Origin: a virus
Reading direction: 5' to 3' (one strand)
Length of the DNA: 64,000 bases
IMG/VR virus record: IMGVR_UViG_3300042562_001667
Location: 1 to 64,000 of that record
Below the pieces are notes generated by a model. That model did no database searches. It saw only the letters and a list, made by a program, of their open reading frames with translations, and had not been told where the DNA came from. This document shows, in pieces, positions 21,007 through 29,450 of this stretch (the first letter of the stretch is position 1; every line of letters begins with the position of its first letter). Made by a program: the position numbers and the translations under genes.

Positions 21007-22281
21007 ATGAACACACAGTCAGTAGAAACAAAAGTAGAACAGGTGGATATTAACCTGGATGAATTGTTTGATGGAGCAGTTTCAGCATCTAGCGTTACTA
21101 TTCCAACTAATTCTAATGAAAAAACAGGAGACTCTAAAAAAGTTAATATTTTTTCAAAAGAAAAAAATGTAGATTTTTCATTTGCTGATTTAACATCAAA
21201 AGATGAAGATGAAGATTCTGAAATTAAAGGAGAATCTCAAAATAAGAATTTAACAATTGAAGAATCAAATGATATTCTTAATTTATTGTCTAATACAAAT
21301 GATAATGAAGACGATGATGAAAAGATTGAGACAAGAGGTAGGAAAAAAATTGACGGTATTGCTGATGTATTTCAAAAACTTATTAAGGAAGATAAGATTG
21401 TACCTTTTGAAGATGATAAATCATTAGAAGAATATACACTTAAAGATTGGGAAGAACTGATTGAAGCAAATTTAGAAGAAAAAGCTAATCAGGTACGAAG
21501 AGAGACTCCTAAGCAATTTTTTGATTCATTGCCTCAAGAACTTCAAATTGCTGCTCGTTATGTGGCTAATGGTGGTACAGATTTAAAAAGTCTTTTTTCA
21601 ACTTTAGCACAAGTTGAAGAAACAAGAGATCTTGATGTTACAGATGAAAGAGATCAAGAATTAATTATTCGTGATTACTTGAGAGCTACAGGTTACGGAA
21701 GTATAGAAGAAATTGAAGAAGAAATTGAAGTTTGGAAAGACCTTGGAAAGCTTGAACAACAAGCAAACAAGTTTAAACCAAAATTGGATAAGATGCAAGA
21801 ATCTGTTGTTGCTAGAAAGCTGGAAGAACAAGAAATGAGAAGAAAGCAACAAGAGCAGGCATCACACCAATATATGCAAAATGTATATGATACACTTAAA
21901 GATGGCGCATTAGGTGATTTTAAAATTGATAAAAAAACACAGAACATGCTTTATAATGGTCTTGTGCAGCCTAATTATCCTTCGGTAAGTGGTAGAAATA
22001 CAAACTTACTTGGACATTTATTAGAAAAGTATCAGTTTGTAGAACCTAATTATACATTGATTTCAGAAGCTTTATGGTTACTTTCTGATCCTGAAGGATA
22101 TAAATCAAGAATTATGGAAAAGGGATCTCAAAAATCTGTTGAGGCTACAGTTAGAAAACTAAAAACTGAACAAGCTAATAGTGGAGGAAGTTCACTTGGT
22201 GTAGATAGAACCGAGGAAACTGAAAGAAATATTAACAAAAGAAAAATGCAAAGACCTAACAATATATTTAAACGCTTTTAA
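21007..22281 (+). CDS. probable head scaffold or assembly protein
   Basis: A 424-residue very acidic protein. Residues 1-120 are low-complexity Asp/Glu/Ser; GRKKIDGIADVFQKLI begins a conserved core; residues about 220-300 form a long helix EEIEEEIEVWKDLGKLEQQ...RKLEEQEMRRKQQEQ. It ends with a basic tail RKMQRPNNIFKRF. An acidic helical protein between portal and capsid genes with a basic capsid-binding C-terminus is the usual layout of a scaffold. No protease domain is seen. Placement supports the call; sequence alone does not prove it. Confidence 0.65.
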   Translation: MNTQSVETKVEQVDINLDELFDGAVSASSVTIPTNSNEKTGDSKKVNIFSKEKNVDFSFADLTSKDEDEDSEIKGESQNKNLTIEESNDILNLLSNTNDNEDDDEKIETRGRKKIDGIADVFQKLIKEDKIVPFEDDKSLEEYTLKDWEELIEANLEEKANQVRRETPKQFFDSLPQELQIAARYVANGGTDLKSLFSTLAQVEETRDLDVTDERDQELIIRDYLRATGYGSIEEIEEEIEVWKDLGKLEQQANKFKPKLDKMQESVVARKLEEQEMRRKQQEQASHQYMQNVYDTLKDGALGDFKIDKKTQNMLYNGLVQPNYPSVSGRNTNLLGHLLEKYQFVEPNYTLISEALWLLSDPEGYKSRIMEKGSQKSVEATVRKLKTEQANSGGSSLGVDRTEETERNINKRKMQRPNNIFKRF

Positions 22282-22303
22282 CAACAACTAAACACAATAA
22301 ATT

Positions 22304-23923
22304 ATGGCAACTCCAGTTTTAAACAATGGGATTTTTTTGAGAGACACTAACTACAAAGCTAGCTCTCATGTAGATTCTTATCACCTGACTCAAATGTTGG
22401 GTAGTGCCGAGCCTATGGATATGGGCCCGGTAGATTTATGGGCAATGACTCAAAAGGTTGAAATGCCCCTGTATCAAATGGCTTCCTTTGGTGGTAAAAA
22501 TACCATCATGGTAGACAATGCAAGAGGTGAGTACAAATGGCAAACGCCTATTGCTCAAGACCTTCCTTTTATAGTATTGGATTTAGATTCAACTAATACT
22601 GAAAAAGGTATTGACGGTACCACCTTTTCAATTAAATTGTCTAAGAGGTCCTTCGGTCATGGTGATATTATCACTTATGACAAGTACAATGGTTTGGAAT
22701 TATACGTTACAGCAGCTGATATTATTCCTGCTGGTGATGGTTTCATTTACACTGTGCAACTAGTGAACAACAACAATGCTGCAAGTCTTGATAACAAGTA
22801 TCTTGCTCCTGGAACTAAGTTCTTCCGTAAAGGTTCTGCCCGTGGTGAATACGGTGAAAGATTTTCTGATATGGAAACTGGTTCTGGCTTCCGTGAATTT
22901 TACAACTTTGTAGGTGGTGCTGAAGCTCACGTTCACTATTCTATTTCTAGCCGTGCTGATTTGATGATCAAAGGCGGTTTGAATGCTGACGGTACTGTTC
23001 CCGTTACTGAGATTTGGAGAAACTTTAATCAGGATGTAAATAATCCTTCAGTTTCTTCTATTGAGCAACTTGTTGCATCTATGGGTAAAGCAGGTGCACG
23101 TCAAGCATTTGAAAGTGGTCAATTGTCACGTACATTTCTTACTAATTTAGAAGCAGCTCACTTGAGCAAAATTGCTAATGACATTGAGACTTACTTAATG
23201 TGGGGTAAAGGTGGTAGAATTAAGCAAGATGGTCCAGATGATATCAGATTGTCTGTAGGTTTGTGGAGTCAGCTTGATAACTCATTCAAGCGTGTTTACA
23301 ACAAATCTTCTTTTAATCTTGATATGTTCAAATCTGAACTTTACAATTTCTATCAAGGTAAAGTTGAATTTAAAGGTCCAGATCCTCAACGTAAGCTTGT
23401 AGTACAAACAGGTATTGGTGGTATGCAACTTATTAACAGAGCAATTGCCAATGAGGTATACGGATCTGGTTTAGTTCAAAATGCTACTGATATCGGTGCT
23501 GTAACCGGAAAAGGTATGGATCTTGACTTTGGTTTTGCATATACTAGCTTTACTATTCCTTTCTTGGCTAATGTGAAGTTTGTATTAAACCCTGCGTTTG
23601 ATAACCTTCATACTAATGACATTGAAAATCCTTTGATTGATGGTCGTCCTTTGAGTTCTTATAGTTATATTATTTTTGATGTTACTGATAACGGAAATGA
23701 TAATATCTACTTGTTGAAGCTTAACTGGGATAACCAATTGAAGTGGTTCTATCAGAATGGTACTATGGATTATATGGGACGTACTCAAGGTTTTGCAAGT
23801 TCTGGACAGTTTAACGGTTACCGTGTGTATATGTCACAAACAATGCCAGCTATTTGGGTAAAAGATCCAACTAAAGTTCTTAAGATTGTAATGAGAAATC
23901 CTGTAACTGGTGGATCATTCTAA
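22304..23923 (+). CDS. major capsid protein
   Basis: A 539-residue protein with codon use richer in G+C and frequent codons, as in a highly expressed gene. I recognise LAPGTKFFRKGSARGEYGERFSDME and AEAHVHYSISSRADLM as the pattern of capsid proteins in crAss-like phages. It should adopt the HK97 fold and form the shell. It follows the scaffold gene after 22 nt and ends just before a strong terminator, which isolates its transcript. No cleavage site of a maturation protease is evident. Confidence 0.88.
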   Translation: MATPVLNNGIFLRDTNYKASSHVDSYHLTQMLGSAEPMDMGPVDLWAMTQKVEMPLYQMASFGGKNTIMVDNARGEYKWQTPIAQDLPFIVLDLDSTNTEKGIDGTTFSIKLSKRSFGHGDIITYDKYNGLELYVTAADIIPAGDGFIYTVQLVNNNNAASLDNKYLAPGTKFFRKGSARGEYGERFSDMETGSGFREFYNFVGGAEAHVHYSISSRADLMIKGGLNADGTVPVTEIWRNFNQDVNNPSVSSIEQLVASMGKAGARQAFESGQLSRTFLTNLEAAHLSKIANDIETYLMWGKGGRIKQDGPDDIRLSVGLWSQLDNSFKRVYNKSSFNLDMFKSELYNFYQGKVEFKGPDPQRKLVVQTGIGGMQLINRAIANEVYGSGLVQNATDIGAVTGKGMDLDFGFAYTSFTIPFLANVKFVLNPAFDNLHTNDIENPLIDGRPLSSYSYIIFDVTDNGNDNIYLLKLNWDNQLKWFYQNGTMDYMGRTQGFASSGQFNGYRVYMSQTMPAIWVKDPTKVLKIVMRNPVTGGSF

Positions 23924-23940
23924 TCAAATTGATAAAATTA

Positions 23941-23977
23941 AAAAGGGGAGGATTGGTCATACCTCCTCCCTTTTTTT
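23941..23977 (+). terminator. strong intrinsic terminator after the capsid gene
   Basis: AAAAGGGGAGGA pairs with TCCTCCCTTTT around an 11-nt loop, followed by a 7-T run. The A-run upstream also makes it able to act on the other strand. It lies 18 nt past the capsid stop. Confidence 0.9.
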
Positions 23978-24005
23978 ATCTTAAACTAAATAAAAGAAAA
24001 AAATT

Positions 24006-24221
24006 ATGTCAATTTATAAAAAAGCACCTTTCAAACATGTCAGTGAATTTACAAACTCTACTATTGAGAAGTTGTTTGCAAAGCCGGCATTTCTTGAAGC
24101 TTTAGAGGGATCTTTGGCTAAGAGAGCATATGTAAATAATGCAGCTGCAGTAGCGGCTGGACTTAAAGTTGGACAGTTATATATTAACACAACAACAGAC
24201 AGTATTACTGTGGTAGTTTAA
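24006..24221 (+). CDS. small head-decoration or fibre-tip protein
   Basis: A 71-residue protein that ends AAAVAAGLKVGQLYINTTTDSITVVV. The pattern 'A-x-x-AGL-x-x-GxLY...-VV' is a short trimerisation tip at the C-termini of head-fibre and decoration proteins in Bacteroidota phages. The first 45 residues are helical. It lies directly after the capsid terminator, which fits a capsid-attached protein. Confidence 0.6.
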   Translation: MSIYKKAPFKHVSEFTNSTIEKLFAKPAFLEALEGSLAKRAYVNNAAAVAAGLKVGQLYINTTTDSITVVV

Positions 24222-24239
24222 TAAACTCAAAAAACTTTT

Positions 24240-24253
24240 GCCGGGAAACCGGC
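24240..24253 (+). other. GAAA-tetraloop hairpin
   Basis: GCCGG-GAAA-CCGGC forms a 5-bp stem with a GNRA loop 18 nt after the stop at 24221. It is not followed by a T-run, so it is more likely an mRNA 3'-end stabiliser or processing signal than an intrinsic terminator. Confidence 0.55.
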
Positions 24254-24270
24254 ATTAGATTATAAAAAAT

Positions 24271-24291
24271 GTACATAATTATGTACTTTTG
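24271..24291 (+). promoter_or_regulatory. palindrome overlapping a TAnnTTTG box
   Basis: GTACATAATTATGTAC (24271-24286) is a perfect 16-bp palindrome. Its last bases begin TACTTTTG (24284-24291), a match to the Bacteroidota -7 box, 26 nt before the ATG at 24318. A repressor or activator binding the palindrome could control this promoter. Confidence 0.45.
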
Positions 24292-24317
24292 AGTTATAAT
24301 TTAAAAACCAAATAATT

Positions 24318-25334
24318 ATGAATGATTACACAATTGTAGAAAAGTATCAACAAAACAAAAACAGAGCTGTTGCAGTTAGACCTTATTTTGATCCAAACAA
24401 ACAAAACATGGGACTTGAAAACTACGGCATGGCACTTTATGATGGAGTATGGCACGAAGAATCTTTAGCATGTCTTGAACTTAATGGAGTTAAAAGATAT
24501 GTTACTGGATTAAATGAGTTTGCCCCTGATGTAAAAAGACTACCTCCTGGTGAAAGAGAAGTTAAGATTAAGGAAATTAGAAAAGTTGTAGCTCAGCTTG
24601 AAGCGGAGTTAGCTGCTAATGTAATTGATCCAGAAGACAAAGATTTTTGGAATAAAGTATCATTATTAAAACCTGATAATGATAAATTTTGGTCAAGAAT
24701 TAGTTTGAGATGTGGGAATGATCCTGTTTTTTTAGATCCAGATTCAGATCCATATGATTTAGTTAAATTGTATGCTATTAATTCTGGCGGATTTTCTATT
24801 GTTGCTAAATCTCTTAAAGATGCCAGAAAAGCGGTTAATCCTCCTAAGTTTTATTTAGATCAACTTCAGGAAACTGTTACAACAAGAACAGAAACTACAA
24901 AACTTAGGAATAAAGCTATTGCAGAACTGCAAAAACTTTATGATAAAAATACTAATAAGTTAATGTATGTGGCAAAAGTTGTAGATGGTGATAGTACACA
25001 ATATACAAAGTCTACACCAAATGACATTTTATATGAAAATATGGATGCATTTATTAATGGTAATAGTACTGAATCAAATAAAACAAGAGCTGCTCAATCA
25101 TTTGTTGAAGCTGCGAATGCAAGTATGGAAGATCTTAAAATTAGATCACTTGTAAAAGATGCTATGTTTTATAGATTTATTCTTCCTAAATCTAATGGTT
25201 GGATTGAAACATTAGATGGTAATGCAAGATTGGGTAAGAAACCTTCAGAAGTTGTTGATTTTTTAAAAGATCCTATTAATGAAGAAGTTCTTACAAATCT
25301 CCTTAATAAAGTAGAACCTTATTGGACCACTTAA
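24318..25334 (+). CDS. structural protein of unknown role
   Basis: A 338-residue protein with the segments FDPNKQNMGLENYGMALYDGVWHEE and KRYVTGLNEFAPDVKRLPPGEREVKI, and a helical middle and end. Its position between capsid and connector genes and its lack of catalytic motifs suggest a virion protein, perhaps a minor head or head-completion protein. I recall similar proteins in crAss-like gene blocks but not their function. Confidence 0.65.
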   Translation: MNDYTIVEKYQQNKNRAVAVRPYFDPNKQNMGLENYGMALYDGVWHEESLACLELNGVKRYVTGLNEFAPDVKRLPPGEREVKIKEIRKVVAQLEAELAANVIDPEDKDFWNKVSLLKPDNDKFWSRISLRCGNDPVFLDPDSDPYDLVKLYAINSGGFSIVAKSLKDARKAVNPPKFYLDQLQETVTTRTETTKLRNKAIAELQKLYDKNTNKLMYVAKVVDGDSTQYTKSTPNDILYENMDAFINGNSTESNKTRAAQSFVEAANASMEDLKIRSLVKDAMFYRFILPKSNGWIETLDGNARLGKKPSEVVDFLKDPINEEVLTNLLNKVEPYWTT

Positions 25335-25360
25335 TATAACGGAACTTTATAATATAAAAG

Positions 25361-26065
25361 ATGAATAATCAAATTCTTCGATTAAAGTTAAAGCAAAGAT
25401 TAAATAAACTGTCAAGTAATGATTATGATAATCTAGAAAATTGGCAGATTATTGAAGCATTTAATAAAGCTCAAATTGAATGGGTAAGAAGAATGCTACA
25501 TGGCAATAATCTTTATAAAGAAGGAGATGAGTTATCTAAAAGAAGAATTGATGATTTACAAATACTTCTTACAGAATTACCTTTAGTTGGGGTTTTCAAT
25601 GAGAAGTATTTTGAAACAACAAATTTTCCACCTACTAACTATTTAGAATATAAAAGAGTTAGTACTAATGCTATTACAGAATGTTGCCCTAAACCTCGGT
25701 CAATGACTGTGTATTTAGGAGAAGAAGCTAATGTTGATTTATACCTTAGAGATACTCTTAAAAGACCAGATTTTGACTGGGGGGAAACATTTTTAACAAT
25801 GATTAATAACACTATTAGAATTTATATAAGAGAATTTACTCTTTCAGATCCCACACTTACTTATTATAGAAAACCTATTAATATTGAGTTTGCAGGTGTT
25901 ATTAATCCCTATACGGGAATTGTGTCTACAGTAGATGTTACTTCTGAATTTAAGGATGATATTGTTGAATTAATTTTAGATGATACTGCTGCATTAATTG
26001 CGGGAGATATAGAAAACTTTAATCAAATGCAGAGAGAACAACAATCTGCAGAAAGAAATAATTAA
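25361..26065 (+). CDS. probable head-tail connector protein
   Basis: A 234-residue protein with a helical first half (LRLKLKQRLNKLSSNDYDNLENWQIIEAFNKAQIEWVRRML) and a beta-rich second half ending in a helix (FKDDIVELILDDTAALIAGDIENF). This helical-start, beta-sandwich, helical-end plan is found in ring and adaptor proteins that sit below the portal. It is followed 2 nt later by a helical protein gene. The call is from layout and position. Confidence 0.6.
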   Translation: MNNQILRLKLKQRLNKLSSNDYDNLENWQIIEAFNKAQIEWVRRMLHGNNLYKEGDELSKRRIDDLQILLTELPLVGVFNEKYFETTNFPPTNYLEYKRVSTNAITECCPKPRSMTVYLGEEANVDLYLRDTLKRPDFDWGETFLTMINNTIRIYIREFTLSDPTLTYYRKPINIEFAGVINPYTGIVSTVDVTSEFKDDIVELILDDTAALIAGDIENFNQMQREQQSAERNN

Positions 26066-26067
26066 TT

Positions 26068-26565
26068 ATGGATTATACAAAAAGAACTTTAAAAACAAAG
26101 TCAAGTACAGATGAAAGCATGATGGAAAAAAATAAAACTTCCACTCTAAAAAGAGTTCAATCTGGAAGATCTCCAGAAATGCAAAAAGTTGATGCAATGA
26201 CAGGTGCTTTAGTACAGGAATTAATGAATGCTGCAACAAGTTTTCATAAGTTACATTTGCAAGTAACAGGACCTGGTTCCTTTGCTGCTCATAAAGCATT
26301 AAATGAAATTTATGATGCATTGCCTGATTTATCTGATTCAATTGCAGAAGGTTATCAAGGAGCATGTGAAGTAATTTTAAAATATGAAGGTCAAGGATCA
26401 GTTGTTCTTGAAAGTGTTGAGAGTGCTATTGAATATTTGCGTCAGATGAAAGAACAAGTAGATGAACTTCAATCTGTAATGCCACACAGTGAAATTGTAA
26501 ATCTTTTAGATACTGTAAAAGATGCAATAAATTTTGCAAAATATAAATTAATTTTTCTAGCATAA
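26068..26565 (+). CDS. helical virion-assembly protein
   Basis: A 165-residue protein, nearly all helix after residue 40. The segment LMNAATSFHKLHLQVTGPGSFAAHKALNEIYDALPDLSDSIAEGYQGA has the look of a ferritin-like or Dps-like four-helix bundle (helix with His and Glu residues: FHKLHLQ, FAAHKALNEIYD). Dps-like proteins oxidise iron and bind DNA, and some phages carry one; here the metal ligands H, H, D and E appear in the right order. It could instead be a structural helix bundle. Confidence 0.6.
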   Translation: MDYTKRTLKTKSSTDESMMEKNKTSTLKRVQSGRSPEMQKVDAMTGALVQELMNAATSFHKLHLQVTGPGSFAAHKALNEIYDALPDLSDSIAEGYQGACEVILKYEGQGSVVLESVESAIEYLRQMKEQVDELQSVMPHSEIVNLLDTVKDAINFAKYKLIFLA

Positions 26566-26595
26566 TTTGGAATTTTAAATTTTTTTTGTATATTA
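26566..26595 (+). promoter_or_regulatory. late promoter with GTATATTA box
   Basis: TTTG at 26566-26569 and TATATTA from 26589 are 19 nt apart, the normal -33/-7 spacing of Bacteroidota promoters. A run of eight T precedes the GTATATTA box. It drives the gene at 26650. Confidence 0.6.
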
Positions 26596-26598
26596 TAT

Positions 26599-26615
26599 AT
26601 GTGCACGGTGCACAT
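26599..26615 (+). promoter_or_regulatory. 17-nt palindrome at the transcription start
   Basis: ATGTGCAC-G-GTGCACAT is a perfect inverted repeat beginning 4 nt after the promoter box, so it covers the expected start of the transcript. It can be an operator, or a hairpin at the 5' end of the mRNA that slows decay. Confidence 0.6.
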
Positions 26616-26649
26616 AATGTTTATTTGTAAAACTTAAAACTTAAAAAAA

Positions 26650-28110
26650 ATGGCTTATTTTAATCATGCGTTTAGCAAAGCATTTGTAGTAGATAGCTTT
26701 GCTGCTGCGGCAACTAAGACTTCCGCATTTACTCCCGGTCAGTTTGAAGTAGTTCAAAGTTGGGCTTCAGTTCAAGCTTCAGCTGGTAACCCTATCACTG
26801 CTGGTGAACTTTTTTATCTTGTGCAAGGTAGCTTTCACACTCAAGACAACATTGGTAATAACCCAGGTCATGGTGGTTACAGTGAGTCTGTAAAATCGAA
26901 AGGTATTAATGCTAGATTTATTTCTAGATTGTGGTCTTCTGAATGTCAAACTTCTGAAGCTGCAACTGTAAAAATTTGTGTAGGTTCAAGTTGCGCTCCT
27001 TGCGGATCTAACCTATTCCTTCGTTTGGATGTTAAAGGATCTCCTGCTCTTCGTTTCTTAAACCATAATGCTTATGCAATTGGTGACAGTTCAGGTAATG
27101 CAAACACTAATAGTTTTCCTGGCAACTGCTGCATAGAAGGACAAACTTATTTAGATCCAGCTGTAGCTTTGGCTAAAGCATCTGATATGTTATTGCAAGA
27201 TCCTATTATTAAACCATTTGCAAAAGAAAAGACTGGTGGTGGAATTGAGATTTCTTATCCTAATTTAAATGCTGCTGGTACTTTGGGTGCAATTGTTGGT
27301 GGTGCAGGTTATACACCTAGTAGTACTTACACTGTAGCTACTACAGGTGGTTCTGGTACTGGTTTGACTTTGTCAATCACTACTAGTGCAGGTGGTGCAA
27401 TTACAGCTGCTTCTATAGTATGTCCTGGTAATGGTTATACTGCTGCTAATATAGTTACTGCCGTTGGTGGTACTGGTACAGTAGTTGTTGCCACTATTGT
27501 TGACACTGCTGTTTATACAATTCAGGAAGTATTAACAGGCGGTTATGCTGCTAGCACTGATCCTGTTACTGATGAAGTAACAGCTTGTGTTAGTTTTGAA
27601 GGTGCTTATGTAGATACTAAGTTTGGAAATTGTTCATTTGATACACGTGATCATTACGAAAAAGAGCCTGTACAATTGATTGGTTCTGTTCTTAATGAAA
27701 CTGGTGATCCATGTAATGACTGTGGTGTTGTAACTACAACTCCTGGTACTATGCAACAAACTTCAGGTGAAACAGTGTTGAGAGACATTTTGTTAACTGA
27801 GGCTTATATGCAGTCTCCTTATAACCAAGGAAACCCTGATTCATCACGTATTCGTGAGATTGAAGGATCTAGTGATATTTTATCTGCTATTGATCGTAAT
27901 GCTCTGTATAAGACTTATTACATTCAACATAGTATCCCAAGATTGAATAATCCTACAGGAACATTTGATAATGATCAATATGTTTATAAGATTTACATCA
28001 AGTGTGACGATACAGCAGAACAAGCTTTGATGGAAACATTGATAGATGAGATTGTTACTGTTGCTGGTGCATCTGGTAATCCAATTACATTTGAATCTAA
28101 TATTGACTAA
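26650..28110 (+). CDS. abundant structural protein with an inserted Gly/Thr-rich domain
   Basis: A 486-residue virion-type protein with about a dozen cysteines. It has its own strong promoter and terminator, and frequent codons, so it is probably made in bulk. Residues about 209-284 are a Gly/Thr-rich insertion of the type GGAGYTPSSTY...TGGSGTG...NGYTAANI, a repeated beta domain found in many phage tail and neck proteins. The flanking parts join across it (EISYPN and YTIQEVLTGG). The basic role may be a head-surface or tail-surface protein. Confidence 0.65.
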   Translation: MAYFNHAFSKAFVVDSFAAAATKTSAFTPGQFEVVQSWASVQASAGNPITAGELFYLVQGSFHTQDNIGNNPGHGGYSESVKSKGINARFISRLWSSECQTSEAATVKICVGSSCAPCGSNLFLRLDVKGSPALRFLNHNAYAIGDSSGNANTNSFPGNCCIEGQTYLDPAVALAKASDMLLQDPIIKPFAKEKTGGGIEISYPNLNAAGTLGAIVGGAGYTPSSTYTVATTGGSGTGLTLSITTSAGGAITAASIVCPGNGYTAANIVTAVGGTGTVVVATIVDTAVYTIQEVLTGGYAASTDPVTDEVTACVSFEGAYVDTKFGNCSFDTRDHYEKEPVQLIGSVLNETGDPCNDCGVVTTTPGTMQQTSGETVLRDILLTEAYMQSPYNQGNPDSSRIREIEGSSDILSAIDRNALYKTYYIQHSIPRLNNPTGTFDNDQYVYKIYIKCDDTAEQALMETLIDEIVTVAGASGNPITFESNID

Positions 28111-28129
28111 GAAATAGTCATAATTATTA

Positions 28130-28166
28130 AAGAAGGTGGGGTAGAAATGTCCCACCTTCTTTTTTA
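28130..28166 (+). terminator. strong intrinsic terminator
   Basis: AGAAGGTGGG pairs perfectly with CCCACCTTCT around a 10-nt loop, followed by a T-run. It lies 20 nt past the stop at 28110 and 16 nt before the next promoter box. Confidence 0.92.
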
Positions 28167-28181
28167 TCTTTGGTTTTTTTA

Positions 28182-28189
28182 GTATATTA
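28182..28189 (+). promoter_or_regulatory. GTATATTA promoter box
   Basis: TTTTTTTAGTATATTA lies 34 nt before the ATG at 28223, directly after a terminator. As at 26588 and 29402, TTTGTAAAA follows 15-40 nt downstream in the leader. Confidence 0.6.
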
Positions 28190-28222
28190 TGTATATAACG
28201 TATATTTGTAAAAGACTTTATT

Positions 28223-28777
28223 ATGGCTAGTAAACATATTTTAAGCTTAGAAGTACCTACCGTAGCAAACTGTGAAATTCTTTCTATAAGGGATACTAGT
28301 CAGTATTCTAATTTGTTAGCAATTGATTGTGAAGAATTATTAATTACTGTACCAGGATTTAACGCAGGTGCTCTTATAAAAGTTGTTGAAGGATTTTTTT
28401 TAGATATTACAGCATGTGATCTTGGAATTCAAAAAGAAAATTGTAGTGAACATAGATCAGATCTTCCTGATGGTGTTTACATTATTAAATATAGTGTAGC
28501 TCCAAATGATAAAGTCTATGTAGAATATAATCATTTAAGGGTTACAAAAATTTTAAATTTATATTACAAAACACTTTGTGATATAGACTTACAAACTTGC
28601 GAACCTTTTAGTGAAAAGCAGTCTTTAATTCAAGAAATGCAGTTTATCAGAACTTTGATTGATGGTGCAATTGCTAAAGTTGAGTATTGCAGTAGTCCAT
28701 CTTTAGGTATGGAAATGTATAACTATGCTCTAAGTAGATTAGAAAAAATAGTTTGTAAAACTATAGGATGTCATTAA
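28223..28777 (+). CDS. cysteine-containing structural protein
   Basis: A 184-residue protein with a beta-rich first half (ILSLEVPTVANCEILSIRDTSQY) that reads like an immunoglobulin-type sandwich, and a helical end (MQFIRTLIDGAIAKVEYC...ALSRLEKIVCKTIGCH). It has ten cysteines. It starts a four-gene unit of cysteine-rich proteins that leads up to the large appendage protein and is probably a virion adaptor or fibre base. No family recognised. Confidence 0.6.
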   Translation: MASKHILSLEVPTVANCEILSIRDTSQYSNLLAIDCEELLITVPGFNAGALIKVVEGFFLDITACDLGIQKENCSEHRSDLPDGVYIIKYSVAPNDKVYVEYNHLRVTKILNLYYKTLCDIDLQTCEPFSEKQSLIQEMQFIRTLIDGAIAKVEYCSSPSLGMEMYNYALSRLEKIVCKTIGCH

Positions 28778-28789
28778 AACTAATATAAT

Positions 28790-28975
28790 ATGATTTGTAA
28801 ACAATGTAATAAAGGATTTACATGCGGTTGTCAAAAAACAACGGCAAACGATGGTTCTGTTGTACATAAAAGTTGTTTAACAGGATATCAGACTAAGATA
28901 TCTGGAGTTTCTTCTAAAACAGATTTACTAACAGAAAACATTAAAAACGCATATTCAAATATCACAAAGAAATAA
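28790..28975 (+). CDS. small cysteine-motif protein
   Basis: A 61-residue protein starting MICKQCNKGFTCGCQKTT. The C-x-x-C...C-x-C pattern recalls the N-termini of other proteins in this block (the one at 32998 begins SCNCSKCNPNKPCGC). A zinc site or disulphide-linked tip is possible. It ends 1 nt before the next gene. Confidence 0.6.
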   Translation: MICKQCNKGFTCGCQKTTANDGSVVHKSCLTGYQTKISGVSSKTDLLTENIKNAYSNITKK

Positions 28976-29272
28976 ATGAACGAGCTAATTAAAAAGATTG
29001 AGATTGAGTCCAAATTTGCTGAAGCTGTTTATAGAGAGTTTAGAGAAATTAGATTTGGTATTGCGTCTTGTTGTTATACTAATCTTATTGATATGAAAAT
29101 AAAGAAGGCAATTTGTGATTGGCAAGAACTTTTGAATTATCAACCAATTTTAGAATGCGGTGATGATTGTCATAGTGCTTGTGTTAATAATTGTTCTTGT
29201 TCATGCAATCAGGCTAATTATCAAGTTACATGTGATTATAACGATATTTATATTGTAGATAAAACAGTTTAA
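28976..29272 (+). CDS. small cysteine-rich protein
   Basis: A 98-residue protein with a helical N-terminus (IKKIEIESKFAEAVYREFREIRFGI) and a C-terminal cysteine cluster (CGDDCHSACVNNCSCSCNQ). It has ten cysteines. It ends the cysteine-rich unit before a 178-nt gap with a promoter. Its role is unknown; it may be a virion adaptor. Confidence 0.6.
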   Translation: MNELIKKIEIESKFAEAVYREFREIRFGIASCCYTNLIDMKIKKAICDWQELLNYQPILECGDDCHSACVNNCSCSCNQANYQVTCDYNDIYIVDKTV

Positions 29273-29401
29273 AAATTTAATTATATTTTAAATCAAACAA
29301 AAACTATCAGTTAAAAACTTAACGGTATACAGGATTAAACTAATATTGAATATTTTGTAAACTTTTTATAATTAACTGGTTGTTTGATTACAAAAACTTT
29401 T

Positions 29402-29409
29402 GTATATTA
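29402..29409 (+). promoter_or_regulatory. GTATATTA promoter box of the appendage gene
   Basis: AACTTTTGTATATTATAGTA lies in the 178-nt gap 29273-29450, which is otherwise AT-rich and shows no gene or hairpin of note. A TTTG at 29383-29386 may be the -33 element, though only 16 nt away. The ATG follows 41 nt later. Confidence 0.6.
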
Positions 29410-29450
29410 TAGTATGTACTAGATGTTTGTACTTTGTAAAATAAATATTT

